A DNA stretch of 64,000 nt from Chiridota heheva. Its lineage: Eukaryota > Echinodermata > Holothuroidea > Apodida > Chiridotidae. Of this stretch, positions 12,168 through 23,900 are shown piece by piece (position 1 is the first letter of the stretch; every line of letters starts with the position of its first letter). Made by a program: the position numbers and the translations under genes. Under the pieces are notes generated by a model. That model had not been told where the DNA came from. It saw nothing but the letters and a program-made list of their open reading frames with translations, and did not search any database. The stretch spans positions 58,501 to 122,500 of the forward strand of contig JAIGNY010000080.1 of NCBI GenBank assembly GCA_020152595.1. Reading direction: 5' to 3'.

Positions 12168-12600
12168 GAGTCTGGTAGCTCGGTAGAGCACACGACTGAG
12201 ATGCTGGAGGTACCCGGTTTAAGCCTCGGACAGGTCTAACCAGTTTTTCCACAGCTATGCAGACAGATATGCCAATCATCAAAGCGGAAGTACGTTGTTT
12301 GCAGCTCCTGCTCCTGCTCCTCATTTAGCTGTTGAGAAAAGTGGCAATGGTTGAATGGTGCTCGCTGTCCTTCGGAGAAAATGTTAAGCTGTCGGTCCCG
12401 ATAGTAGGACAGTCACACCCTACCTGGTTCTTTGAACACTGCTCGAAAAGACTAGGGTAAAGTGTTCATTCACTTCCGTCCCGGTCGCACGAGACTGGCA
12501 TCTGCTAGTGCTATGCAGGCTATAGCTTGGCGTCTATGCTCCATATAAGAGTCTTGCCAAGCTCCCGTAAGGGAGGATCATGTACTAACAAACAAACAAG
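12168..12600 (+). mobile_element. tRNA-derived SINE nested in the LINE ORF1
   Basis: GGTAGCTCGGTAGAGCAC (A-box region) and CCGGTTTAAGCCTCGG (B-box region) start a tRNA-like head. The element ends in GGAGGATCATGTACTAACAAACAAACAAG. ORF1-like translation is seen on both sides, so the SINE appears to have inserted into the LINE. Its AAAC-rich tail resembles the tail of the LINE. Confidence 0.6.
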
Positions 12601-13500
12601 ACAGTTTAAAAAAAGTTTCCCCCTTATCCACAAGACGCTTCACGGCCTTGTCGGTACCGTTCCTAAGGTTTCTACCCTCAGATAAGGCAATCTCCTGGTG
12701 CACTGCACCAAGGACACTCAAGCCAGCACCCTCCTCACCACCAAAACCCTAGCTAATGCTGTTATCGATATAACACAGTCACTCTCCACCATTCCCTGAA
12801 CTCCAGCAAAGGCGTCAACAGAACCACTGACCAGGGACCTTGCCTACTTGACCAATGAAGACCTCATTGAAGAATTTGTCAGCCAACACATCACTGAGGC
12901 CCATCGTCTTGTCCTGAAGAGAGTCGGTACTGAAACACCCACCAATAACATACCAGATCTTCCTGACTTGCCATACCAATTTTCCCCTCCCGTATCACTG
13001 CCGGCTATCTGAGAATCTCAGTCGCCCCCTACATTCCCAACCCTCTCCACTGTCATTAGTGCCAGAGGTATGGTCATGGAAAAAAAAAAAACTCATGCCA
13101 CAGCCAAGCACTCTGTGGTAATTGGAGCCTCGGACCATAACAGTGCCTCTTGCACCAACACCCACCACACTGCACCAATTTGCTATGGTACTCACCCAGC
13201 CAACCATCCCTCCCTCTCAAAGACTGCCCCACCTGGTTTTAGGAATAACAGATTACTAAACTAAGGCCCTTAATCCCAGCACCACTTACCCGGAGGCCAG
13301 GAAGCAATTCCATGCTTCCCTTCACACCAAACCTTTCTACTGGAGCACATGCAGTCTCCACAAACACCACTACTGCCCGCACTAACACAACTAAAACTGA
13401 CTCACATGCCCTAACTGACCTCACCTGGCTTTTTTTTGGAGAGTCCTAAGCCCATCGCCTTTGTCAACAACCCAACCACACGCATTACACAAACCACCTC
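12600..13500 (+). pseudogene. LINE ORF1 remnant
   Basis: Frames translate to GNLLVHCTKDTQASTLL, then LNSSKG, then DLAYLTNEDLIEEFVSQHI-TEAHRLVLKRVG. These pieces match the general pattern of I/Nimb-type ORF1 (a nucleic-acid-binding protein) but lie in different frames. It turns proline-rich towards the minisatellite that follows. Confidence 0.55.
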
Positions 13501-14035
13501 CACCACTCTCTCCCCAACCTTCCTTCCTTTTTTCAAAACCCCCATCCCCTACCCCTGTCCCCGCACGACCCCCATCCTTGACCCCCATCCCTGACCTCCC
13601 GTCCCTGACCCCTGTCCCTGACCCCTGTTTTCTGATCCCCGTCCCTGACCCCCTTCCCTGACCCCCATCCCTTACCCCTCATCCCTGACCCCCGTCCCTG
13701 ACCCCTCATCCCTGACCCCCCATTTCCTGACCCTTCCTTTCCTGACCCCTGTTTTCCTGACCCCGTCCCTGACCCCCATTTCTTACCCCTGTCCCTGACC
13801 CCCATCCCCCATTTCTGACCCCCATCCCTGACCCCCATCCCTGACCCTCGTTCCTGACCCCGTCCCTAACCCCCATCCCTAACCCCTCCCTGACCCCGTC
13901 CCTGACCCCATCCATGACCCCGTCCCTGACCCCGTCCATGACTCCCATCTCTGACCCCATTCCTGACCCCTGTCCCTGACCCCCGTTCCTGACCCCACCC
14001 CTGACCCTGATCCCCGTCCCCGACCTGCGTCTGAC
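13490..14035 (+). repeat. C-rich minisatellite (CCCTGACCCCCAT-type, about 13 bp)
   Basis: About 40 units of CCCTGACCCCCAT and variants (CCCTGACCCCGT, CCCTGACCCCTGT) follow one another. Translation of the first units gives a Pro-rich series (TPVPD, TPIPD), continuous with the proline-rich ORF1 end, so the array probably grew inside ORF1. Confidence 0.85.
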
Positions 14036-14039
14036 CTTA

Positions 14040-15250
14040 TAGTCCACCGGTTTGGAATGACGTGGTGTGGCCCGGCAAGCTGTTGTCACCCTAGGGGTCC
14101 TGTAGATGAAAACATAAGAGGATCCTTATGAATACAAGTGTAACTAAGTAAACAGACGGCGTGCGTGCTAGTATTAGAACACGCTACAATTCAATCAATA
14201 TATAATAGTAAATGAATACAAGAGGGGCCATGTTGGTATACCTAAGCTACTGGTGAATCGAGATGTCGGAGGTAAACTAGTGGGATATGCCAGCACTAGG
14301 GGTAGGTTAATAGGATATACCAACATGACCACAATCCAAGTGAGTTAGGAGCATTCCAAATAAGTTAGGAATGTGTGGCTGGTTGGTCGATTGATCATAT
14401 AAGTGAATGAGCAGACAAGACTACCCGCATGGTCGACAGGGCAGGTGATGCTCATGTGCTGGGCAGAAGATACGTAGGTACATAATATGCATTGGCTTTA
14501 GTGTAGGTACAAATGCCATGGCCAAAGCATGGGACCTAATGAATGCAATAAAGTAATTTGCATGTGAATTAGCTTTGGCACACACAATGCATTGATACTG
14601 TAGATAATGTATGGTACATATAGATAGCATAGCAAGGTTTAACGTCTTGAAAGCATCCAGTGCTGGACATTATATCAAGACAGCCACGGCCTTTGATAAC
14701 TAGTTGTGAACTCACTGGTTGCGGACCCACCAGGATTTGAGCCCGGGACGTGTGGGTGAGAGGATAAAGCACTACACTATGGAGGTCTGTTAAATTATAA
14801 TTGATGTACATACAGTATATAGGCCTAATATAACTTGCAAAGGTAAAAAAATCACAAGGCAAAAGTACATGGTATAATAAAGACATGATAACCATAAGTA
14901 CACAGTAGAGGCACACAGAGAAAGGAAAGGTACTTACAGTAAATGATTGAGTTGATAGATAAGATAAAAGTACTTAGAGAACGTAAAGCAACTTAACTGG
15001 CAAACTGGTTAGCTCCATAGACCACATGATACCTCTCTTCTGCTGCAGGCAGAAATGAGAGGATAATGCACATGTACATGTGGCCAGGACAAACTGAATA
15101 AACAGCAAAGACCTAAGAACCAACAAAACATTCCACAACACACAGAACTGAACTGAACCTGGAACACAAAGGGAATATATAACAATAGCTACACACAACC
15201 TGAGACAATGCAACTGAGGGAAGAACCAAACTGCTACAAGCCCACCATCT
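14040..15250. mobile_element. Insertion in the LINE, including a reversed SINE
   Basis: This block separates the ORF1 side from the ORF2 side of the LINE. At about 14685-14795 the minus strand shows a tRNA-like head (TGTAGTGCTTTATCC and CCGGGCTCAAATCCTGG) followed by ACAACTAGTTATCAAAGGCC, a body shared with the SINE at 3854-4116. The rest is unrecognised. Confidence 0.5.
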
Positions 15251-15479
15251 AAACCCACATGTATGACACTGAAGGGAACATGGATTGTTGGATTACCGAA
15301 CCAACCGAACATACTTCTCGTCCAATTATCAAAAACAACCACTCCCTAAGAAACAGACAGATCCCCCCCCAAAAAAACGAGCCAACCCAGACACAACAGT
15401 TCTTCCTCCAGATAACCCCTCCCCCTCCCCGCCCCCGCCTCATCATGGCGTACAGCAGAAAGAATTACAATAACACTCA

Positions 15480-17810
15480 CAACATTATACAATGGAACAT
15501 CAGAAGCCTTAAGGTCAACTCAGAAGAACTTGACTTTCTGGCCACCACACCACCTTCAACCCAGCATCTTCTGCCTACAAGAAACCTTCCTGAAAACCAC
15601 TGACCAATATTTCCTCAATAACTTTTCTTGCTACCATAAATATCAAAAAAGCGCGCCAACAGGGAATGTGGGAGCGTCTCCATTCTCATTAGACACGATA
15701 TCCCACACAGCCCTATTAATGTGAACACTGACCTTCAGGCCATCTGTATCTCTATCTTCCTCCACAAAAGCTTCACTCAATCTCCCCCAACCCCAACGTT
15801 CAGCCTTAACAACCTCATCTTACAGCTCCCCTCCCCTTTCATCCTTTCTGGTGACTTCATGTTCTTCAATGACCACAACCCCTTGTGGGGCTCCAATACC
15901 ACCAACCCAGAGGCAAGCTCATTAAAAACACTCTTCGACAGCACAGCCTCTCCTTATTCAAGACTAAGTCCCGACCTACCTTTACCCTGCCACAGGCTCC
16001 CTTACCTGTATTGACATGTCTATCTGTTCCCCCAACCTCCTTGATTTCAGCTGGAATGTCATTGTTGACCTCTGTTGTAGTGACTATTGCCCTCTCCTAA
16101 TTCACTACAACCTTCAAACTCCCACAGACCACACCCCCAACTGAAACCTTAAGAAAGCCAACTGGCCCCTTTTCGAAACCCTCTGCCACTTTCACCTCTC
16201 CCCCATCTCCTTGAGGGTAAGGATCCTAGTCAAACTCCAGTAACATCATTATCAACATCGCCACCTGCTCCATTCTCCAAACCTCCTAACCTCCCCCAAC
16301 CCCTGGTTCAACGATGACTGCACAACTGCCATTGAGAACAGGAAAAAAGCCCTCAGAAACTTCAAAACCAACCCAACCACCCACAACCTCACAGTAAAAC
16401 CAACACTTGAAACAACTTCATTTCTCTTTCACCACCAACACCCCCACCAAGAAGATTTGGAATATGGTAAACAGCGTCCACTGCAAGTTGGGCAAGTCTC
16501 CCACCCATCTCCCCTGGATGGTAATTTTCTTACCAGAAAAAAGGATATCGCTAACTGCCTCGCCATCTCTTTCAGCGACATCTCGTCCTCGGCCAACTAC
16601 TCCAATACTTTCAAAGCCAAAAAAGCTGCGACAAAACCCAGAGTATTACCTTTCCCTCTGACAACACCGAGACCTACAACACCCCTCTCACCCTATCTGA
16701 ATTAGAGCAAGCCATTGACGATGCTGGCTGCACCTCCAAGGGCCAGATAACATCCCCTACCACTTCCTGAAACACCTCCCAAACAAGGCCACTGCTACCC
16801 TTTTCACCATCCCCAACCACATTTGGTCCTCACACTCCTTTCCCCCTATCTGGAGGACAACTATCATCACCCTATCCCCAAACCGGGGAAGGGCAGTACC
16901 GACCCCTCCAGCTACCGCTCCATCGCCCTCACCTGCTGTCTCTGTAAAATTACGGAAAGGATCATTAACCAGAGACTTAACTGATTCCTTGAGACCAACA
17001 GAATCATTTCCCCCCACCAAAATGGCTTCCAGAAACATTGCAATAACTTGAACCAGTTAATCACACTCGACAATGCTATCCGGGAATCCTTTGCAAAAAA
17101 GGAACACCTCAATGCCTTCTTTTTTGACCTCGAGAAACTTTCGACACTACTGCTTGAAAATACGGCATTACCTGCAAGCTTCACGCCATCGGCCTTAGAG
17201 GCCACCTGTCCATCTTTATTCAAAACTTCCTCTCACCCAGGCAGTTCCAAGTTCGTATTGGGCACAGCTTCCCCAACCCCTACCCCTAAAAAGAGGGCTT
17301 TTTCGAAGGCTGCATCCTCTCCCCTTCTCTCTTCAACCTGAGCTTTAACAGCATCACAGACATCTTCTATGTGGACCACTTCACCATCTTCTACTCCTCC
17401 CATAGCTTTTCTCTCGTTGAATATAGGCTCCAACCTAGCCTTGATCTGCTGCATGACTGGTATAACAAGCAATAACGGTTTTAAATTCTCCAAAGACCAG
17501 ACAGTCTGCATGCACTTCTGTTATTTCAACAACCTCCACCCCAATCCAAACCTTGTGCGCAATGGCAATCGCATCCCTAAAGTTGACCACACTAAGTTCC
17601 TGGGTCTAACCCTAGACCTCAAGCTCTCCTACACGCAACACATCACCAACCTGAAACAGAAATGCAACAGCTCCCTCAAAATTCTCCGCCTCTCCAATAC
17701 CACTTGGGGGGTGTTCCCCCAAGCTCTCCTCAAAATCTTCAAGCTCATCATTCGTGCCAAGCTTGACTACGGCAATATTGTTTACTCATTAAGAATTTTT
17801 GGCCCTTAGA
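15480..17810 (+). pseudogene. LINE ORF2: endonuclease and reverse transcriptase
   Basis: Endonuclease landmarks are QWNIRSLK, CLQETFLK and LSGDF with NPLWGS. The RT shows FFDLEK, a GLRGHL-like block, the catalytic region reading YVDHFTIFYSS, and the C-terminal KFLGLTLDLKLSYTQHI and KLDYGNIVYS blocks. The second aspartate of the usual YxDD is His here. The frames shift repeatedly, so no functional protein can be made. Confidence 0.75.
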
Positions 17811-18208
17811 CCCCTCCAACCCGACACCCCCGATTTTCTCCAAATCAGGGGTAATCCACACCATTCAACCCGAGAGACTCTTCACAATTCATTGACCAGC
17901 AACCAGCTATTGTTACACCATACACAACACAGGGGTAATCTATACCTTCTTAACTGACAACATCTTCATAGTCTATTCACAGTTCACTTGTTAGCAACAG
18001 TAGAACCAAGCTACTGTTACACTGTACACAATAGGTCATTCATTGTGGGCTCAAGATACATAAATTCTGTTCAGTGATGCGATTCAGATTAATCCTTGGC
18101 AGAGCCTAAATAAAAAATATATATTATATGCTTGGATGCTTGGGAGGACTTTGTGAAAAACCCATGAATGATTGGTGGACCATTCCTAGTAAGGATGGTT
18201 ATTTCATC
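17785..18208. mobile_element. Insertion splitting the LINE RT and connection regions
   Basis: The LINE text breaks off after GGCAATATTGTTTAC and resumes at GTGCTGCTCACAACTCTTACC. In the copy at 55505-55535 these parts are contiguous. The 0.4-kb insert is AT-rich and unrecognised; it repeats the phrase GGGGTAATC(C/T)A. Confidence 0.5.
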
Positions 18209-18499
18209 ATGTGTGCTGCTCACAACTCTTACCTCAACCATATCAACACCATCCAAAATGAAGCCCCCTGGCTTTGCCTGGGTGCCTACATGACCTCCCC
18301 CATCACCAACCTTCACATTGAAGCTAATGAACCCCTTTTCCTGCTAAGTTGTAGAAATTTTAGCCTTTCCTATTCTTTTAGATCCCTCACTAACACCCAA
18401 ACCCTGTCTATAACCTCATTAGGTACCCCAATTTCTCCACCCTCTTTGATAGGACTAAAACCTTTTTCCCTTCCTTCAGCTTACGCATCAAATCAGACT

Positions 18500-19622
18500 T
18501 CCTCCATCTCGGCATGACTCTTGGCACCTTCTCCTGTCCTACTTTCTTCCCAGGGCCACCCTACCTTCCATCCACCTGGGCCTCTCCACTCATCGCAAAA
18601 CCCAAACCCACCCCAACCTCTTCATCAACCTCCACAAGCAAATCAAAGACCAACTCTCAAACTACACCTCCATCTATACTGATGGCTCCAAGGAAGGCGA
18701 CAAGACATCATTCAAGACATCACCCTCAATAGCAGCCTTCCCAACTACGCATCTATCTTCTCAGCCAAGGCAAAGGCCATCCTGCTAGCCCTCAACTATA
18801 TTGAGTACTCCCCGCTCAGCCACTTTGCCATCTTCTCAGACTCCAAGTCTGTCCTTACTTCTTTACTCAACCTTAAGTGGGATAACCCCACTTCTCACTT
18901 TCTCCTCCATAAACTCCTCCCCCCCCCCCCTGCAGGAAAAGTATTCTTTTCTTCTGGAGACCTAGCCATGTTGGCATCCCCGGCAATGACAGAGCTGATT
19001 CAGCCGCTAAATTTGCCCTCAACCTCCCCCTACCCTCTTTCCCCACAATCCTTTCTGACATCAAAACATTTATCACTTCCCTTTTTCGTGACCGCTGGCA
19101 AACCTCATGGGACTCCCAAATTCCGACCAAACCCACCATCCACAATCTCTCCCGTATCGACAACATCCATATTACCCGTCTTAGAATAGGTCACACCCAC
19201 CTCACTTACTCCCACCGCCTTACTGTCTCCCCCACCCCTCTGCAATAATTGCCATTGCCCCCTTACAGTCCACCACGACCTCCTTGCCTGCCCCTGTACA
19301 ACCTCCCCAGAGCTTCTCTCACCCCTCACAACTTCAGAGCCAAGCTCTTCCAGCAACCCCCCCCCCTGGATAGATTTATCTCCTTCCTTCATCCTCCTCT
19401 ACAACCATATTTAGTACTCTCCTACCGCCTTTACCTATTTTTACCCCTTTTTTATACCCCTGCACTTCTTTCAATTCCAGCTTCCTGGCTCTTAGGCCCC
19501 ATACTTCTCTCAGACTCCTCCTATTTTCTTTTCTTCCAACCTCTGGAATGATCTAACCTTTCAGGCACAATTTGACTCTCACTGTTTAATGGTGCCGTTA
19601 AGCCCTCATCAAACAAACAAAC
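18500..19622 (+). pseudogene. LINE RNase H domain and 3' end
   Basis: YTDGSKEG is followed after a frameshift by [17 protein letters not shown] and FSDSKSVLTSL, then [13 protein letters not shown] in another frame. These are the catalytic D, E, D, D environment of a type I RNase H. The 3' untranslated part ends with GGTGCCGTTAAGCCCTCATC and AAAC repeats. Confidence 0.7.
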
Positions 19623-20887
19623 ATTTAAGTTTCAAAACAATTTTTATATCATTAGTACAAGTTACTTCATTCGTTTTGCATACAAATTATGCTGCTATGT
19701 ATTCTCTAGATAATGTCCCGGCTTTTACGCTAGCTTGTCCTGGCTGTCACGATAGAGTTATGCAAATAAAACAGAAATCTGTGGGAAGATTCAGGAATAG
19801 TTTTCATACCACATGTACTACAACTTGTTATCTATATATTTTATTATGCAGTTTGTAGACAGACCTTCAGGGGAGATAGTAGTATACAATTTAAAGATAA
19901 GTTTTAAAATCTTGTCTTTTCTTTGTCCCCGCTGTCACATAAACATTTGTTGTGGATTACTTGTGTAGTGCCTCTGGGGACACGTAACAAGAACACAATT
20001 TAGAATAAAAAACTCAAACAAATATGGAAACTCCACTGTCCCGTGGAACAAAATATATTCTCCCTCTGGGTCAGGCAGTTTCACTGGGTATAGTAGCCAG
20101 CGAATACACTACACAACAAAACAAGTACACAAATTGAATGTGGGAGATCGACAAGATTTTGTTTGAGTAACAAATACAACACAGAATTTATCTAAATTAA
20201 GCCAAAACAAGAGAGGGCGGTGGAACAAAAGAAAACTCTCTGCTACACGCTTACATTCCTTAAGGAAACAGCTTTAAATTCCCCTCCAAAACGGTAAGAA
20301 AATAACTTGTCAGCCGCAGCAAAAAAAAGATGTCTTGTCTTGTCAAGAGCAAGAATCGGAGAGAAACGTGGTCAGTGTCTTGTCAAGAGCAAGAATCGGA
20401 GAGAAACGTGGTCATTTAGAGACTTGGTACAGAGGTACACAGGGTCATGTGACCGGATGCACCAAGGTTATTTTAGCAAGACCAAAGAGGGTCTTTTTAA
20501 TCATTTTGAATAAGAAAAGTTACTCAAATAGGAGAAAGGAAACTTCTCCCATAATCAGGGACTATAAAAGAAAACAGGATACTTGTCACACCCCTACACT
20601 TGTAACCACAATGTAGTAGGTTTATGAATATTTGGTCCTAGATACATGTATCAACCTTTATTCATGGGTTATGACAGTAAATGACTCTTCTATTCAAATT
20701 TTCCTTAAAGAATGTTTGAATGTAAGAAATTTTTATCAAATTTCACGGTGGAATTTACCTGTTTGTATTAAAACCAGCAAAGCAAGAGGCTCTCGAGCTA
20801 GTATGTGAAGTGTTTTAATTTCAAATAACAGATTTAAGTGTACAAAGCCTGTAGGCCAATACAAGCATTTTTATCTTCTTGATATAG
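19623..20887. other. Upstream region of NPL
   Basis: No coding exon is seen. The NPL promoter and any non-coding first exon should lie here or further upstream, but I cannot place a core promoter. Confidence 0.3.
20337..20414 (+). repeat. 40-bp tandem duplication
   Basis: Two nearly perfect copies of a 40-bp unit that contains CAAGAGCAAGAATCGGAGAG and AAACGTGGTCA stand head to tail, about 0.5 kb upstream of the first NPL coding exon. Confidence 0.85.
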
Positions 20888-20923
20888 GTTGTGAAGTGCA
20901 AATATTCAGAAGCCCAACTTGCC

Positions 20924-20985
20924 ATGATGAAGTTCCGTTTGGAAGGTCTGACTGTAGCCCCCTTCACTCCATTCAAAGAAAATGG
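20924..20985 (+). CDS. NPL: NPL coding exon 1
   Basis: It encodes [20 protein letters not shown] plus two bases of Gly, then donor GTAGGT. An acceptor-like TTTTTATCTTCTTGATATAG ends at 20887, so a separate 5' non-coding exon is likely; the exon would then start at 20888. Confidence 0.9.
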
Positions 20986-23900
20986 GTAGGTATAAGAAGG
21001 GGGAGGAGGGGGGGGGCAAAGTCAAAAGTGTGAGGGGGGGAAAATCACTTTAAGATGCAAAAAATCACCATACAAAAGATACAATTTTGAAAAAAAGTGC
21101 CTGCATTTTCCCCCTTAAATCCCACTTATGTATATAGACCTACACCGCTAACTTTTAGATATTATGTAAAATCATGTTGGAATGCAAAGCAAACATCTAT
21201 AGACATGAAGGCTGATTCACAAGGCAGGCACCCCATTTTTTTTTCTTTATTAGATTATCACCCTTGCCCATCAGTTTTGATAGAATCTCAGATTGTTTTG
21301 GTGAAAAAGTATGGTATTTTTCTCTTGGATCAGTCATTTTTTTTTCTTACATGTGCTTTTTACTGAAATACAAAAATCCCTTCCGATTGCTTCCAATGCT
21401 GATTACAGTTCGACAATATAATAACATGCAGGGAAGCTACATGTTGTATTGATTACTCAATTTACATTTCAAGTGCCCTCGAAGTGCCCTGGATGCCTTA
21501 AAAATGCCCCTTGTCAGTGGCACTCAGCCCTTTTCTGGATCAAGCTAGGGGTTTCAATATTTATTACGTCTGGTGTGGTTGACCTGATCCGGATTGCATG
21601 CAAATTGCCAAAATGAATTGGCTTGAGAAAAAAAACAAAAAACAGATAGCCCGCATCACTTTTTTAACTGAGTTAGGGTGATTAAGATTTTTTTAGTTTT
21701 TGTTACGGGGCATAGTGAGGTTCTTTGAATGCACAGATTCAATGAATTATATAATACACCTGGTAAAATTACCTGGTCTGCAATTCCTGCAAAAGCATAT
21801 TTAATTCTATCCACTGTTGGTCACATGTGAGTCACATGAGAGTCACATGTGAGTCACATGAGAGTGGAATTTGATCTGAAATACGTAGCCTACCTGAATC
21901 CATATACAGTAGCAGCCCTTATGGAGAGCCATTTGTCTGCGGAAAAGTTGGTCCGGGTTGTAGTCATCATTATGATGTCATCACATTACTTCTGTACTAT
22001 TCGTTATGTATTTCGTATTCTCGAAATGATTGGGAACATTTGTTTCTTCAAAATTATTCAGATTAGTGTAGAATACAATTTACAATAATGTTTTTCAATC
22101 TGTTCTTGTAACGTATATTTGAATTATGAAAAATTGGCGATTAGTTTTCAAAGAAATACATCAAGATTAGTACAGGAAGTGCTGTGATGACATCATAATG
22201 ATGACTTAGACTCAGTACAAAAGTCATTTTTATGCGAGCAAGAAAAATAACTTTAATAACTTTTTCTAGGAATGAGATGTCAACATGGTTTTTTTACCAA
22301 TTATTCTCCATCAAATATATTAAAATGAAATTCCATGGGAATATTCCTTTAAGATCTCTGTTAGCTTGCCACTAGCTCGCACTTAATTGGAACCTTTATA
22401 AAGCCGTAATTTTGAAACAAGTTTGCATTTATTTATTTTTACACATTAAGTTGGCATGATAAGCTATCACTGTAAGCTTTGCTTTGTTCAGGGTCCTCCA
22501 CCGCAGGCAATAAAGCATGCTGTTTCATTCTTGTTTTTATTGGCTTTCTAATTCTATCAATCCTCATGCATATGTGTACCAACTAATGTAAATGATCTCA
22601 GTTGTTATAAATAAATTAATCCCTTTTCTTTAAAATTTTGGACAGAGACTTAAATGATTACAATTCAGGTTTTGAGCTGTCCTTTGTTCCATACATCACA
22701 ACTGTTGCAAGTATTAGTAAAACTTCAAATTTTGATCAGCCATATCTTTGGAACTACAGTACAAGTGCTCATGTAATTTAAAGAATGTTCTGTTCTGCAT
22801 TTAAAGCTCTTTTCTGGTGGATATAAAACCACAACATGTCCATATCAGTGTTCACATTAAGGTGAATAACTCTGGCTATAAACTGTCAGTCCAATGAAAC
22901 CAAACTCACCAGAGTGTTTATAACTCACTGATGAAAACATCCTTTTAAAAGTCGGAATAAGTCCTCAGTTCCACATTACACGCATGACTTGGCCCTGCAG
23001 TAACCAAATCCACAATACCTGGCCCTTCACAATAAGTTCCATTGTGTGCATATAGATGATTGGGAGTGTAATTACTGATGCGTAAAATCACTGAACTATC
23101 AGTGATGGATTTCTTTAATTGCTTCTCGCAGAGTCTAAAAGTCATACCCGCCGAAATGGAGGTTCTTGTGCATGAAAAGATGGAAAATTTGTAGCAAGGA
23201 CTGGGCGTAATGGGATTGCGGGATTCCCCCACATATTATCAATTTCCCACTAAAAGATATTTAAAAGAGGGAAATTCCTGCAAACAAGACAAAACAATGC
23301 CAATTTTGGCATTTTCCAGCCAAAATTTGGCATTTTGGGCAGTTTTTTGGTATTTTTGCCCTGATTTGGTATTTTTGCCCTTTCTTGGTATTTTTGGCTT
23401 TTTTTGGTATTTTTCGAAAAAAGAATTTTCTCTTTTTTTACAAATCCCCAGCCATAAAATTCCCCCCTCCCCCATCAACTGGTCCATATACATGTACCTT
23501 GAAGCTGTTTCTCATCTCTTGCAATGGTGAACGACAAGCCCAGACAGGTTCATCAGGAGGGCTACTAATATTAAACTGTGCATTAAATACTTTGAAATTA
23601 ATTCAAACAGAAATCTTTGAGTGTTTTGCCCAAGTAAAAAATTGGTATTGCTGGCAAGTTGCAGTTTTCATTCCATTTTGGTACATAAATTGGCAACCTA
23701 TCTTACTTTCGTTTTTGCTTTTCAAGTTTTTGGACCCTTTTCAATATGGTTTTTATTTAATTTTGCAATTGTACAAACTTTTTCAACAAGAGAGGAAACA
23801 TACCCCTTCCCCGGGGACCTGCTCTCCCATCGTGTTTATATTATGATGATAGAAATAATACAATGATGTAGAAAGTATTCACAAGGTCTATTCAATTAAG

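Larger units (their letters stand above)
12000..19622 (+). mobile_element. I-group non-LTR retrotransposon, near full length, broken
   Basis: From 5' to 3' I see ORF1 remnants (about 12000-13500), an ORF1-ORF2 junction (15250-15480), an AP-type endonuclease with QWNIRSL and LQETFLK motifs (15480-16000), a reverse transcriptase (16750-17810), an RNase H with YTDGSK (18676-19010), and a 3' tail reading GGTGCCGTTAAGCCCTCATC then AAAC repeats (to 19622). This order, with RNase H after the RT, marks the I/Nimb-type clade. The copy carries many frameshifts. It is split by a SINE (12168-12600), a minisatellite (13490-14035), a 1.2-kb insertion (14040-15250) and a 0.4-kb insertion (17785-18208). It cannot be autonomous. 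Confidence 0.8.

Noticed and set aside
13533..14089. Gly/Asp/Val-rich minus-strand frames of 101 and 127 codons
   Set aside because: They are antisense readings of the CCCTGACCCC minisatellite.
20888..20923. In-frame extension of NPL upstream of the MM start
   Set aside because: The 12 codons are open after the acceptor-like AG at 20887, but the family begins close to the MMKF start and a TAG precedes in genomic frame. I treat it as 5' UTR.
23210..23866. Overlapping open frames of 106, 153 and 81 codons in NPL intron 1
   Set aside because: Composition follows the T-rich TTTGGTATTTTTGCC words; no domain and no splice sites.
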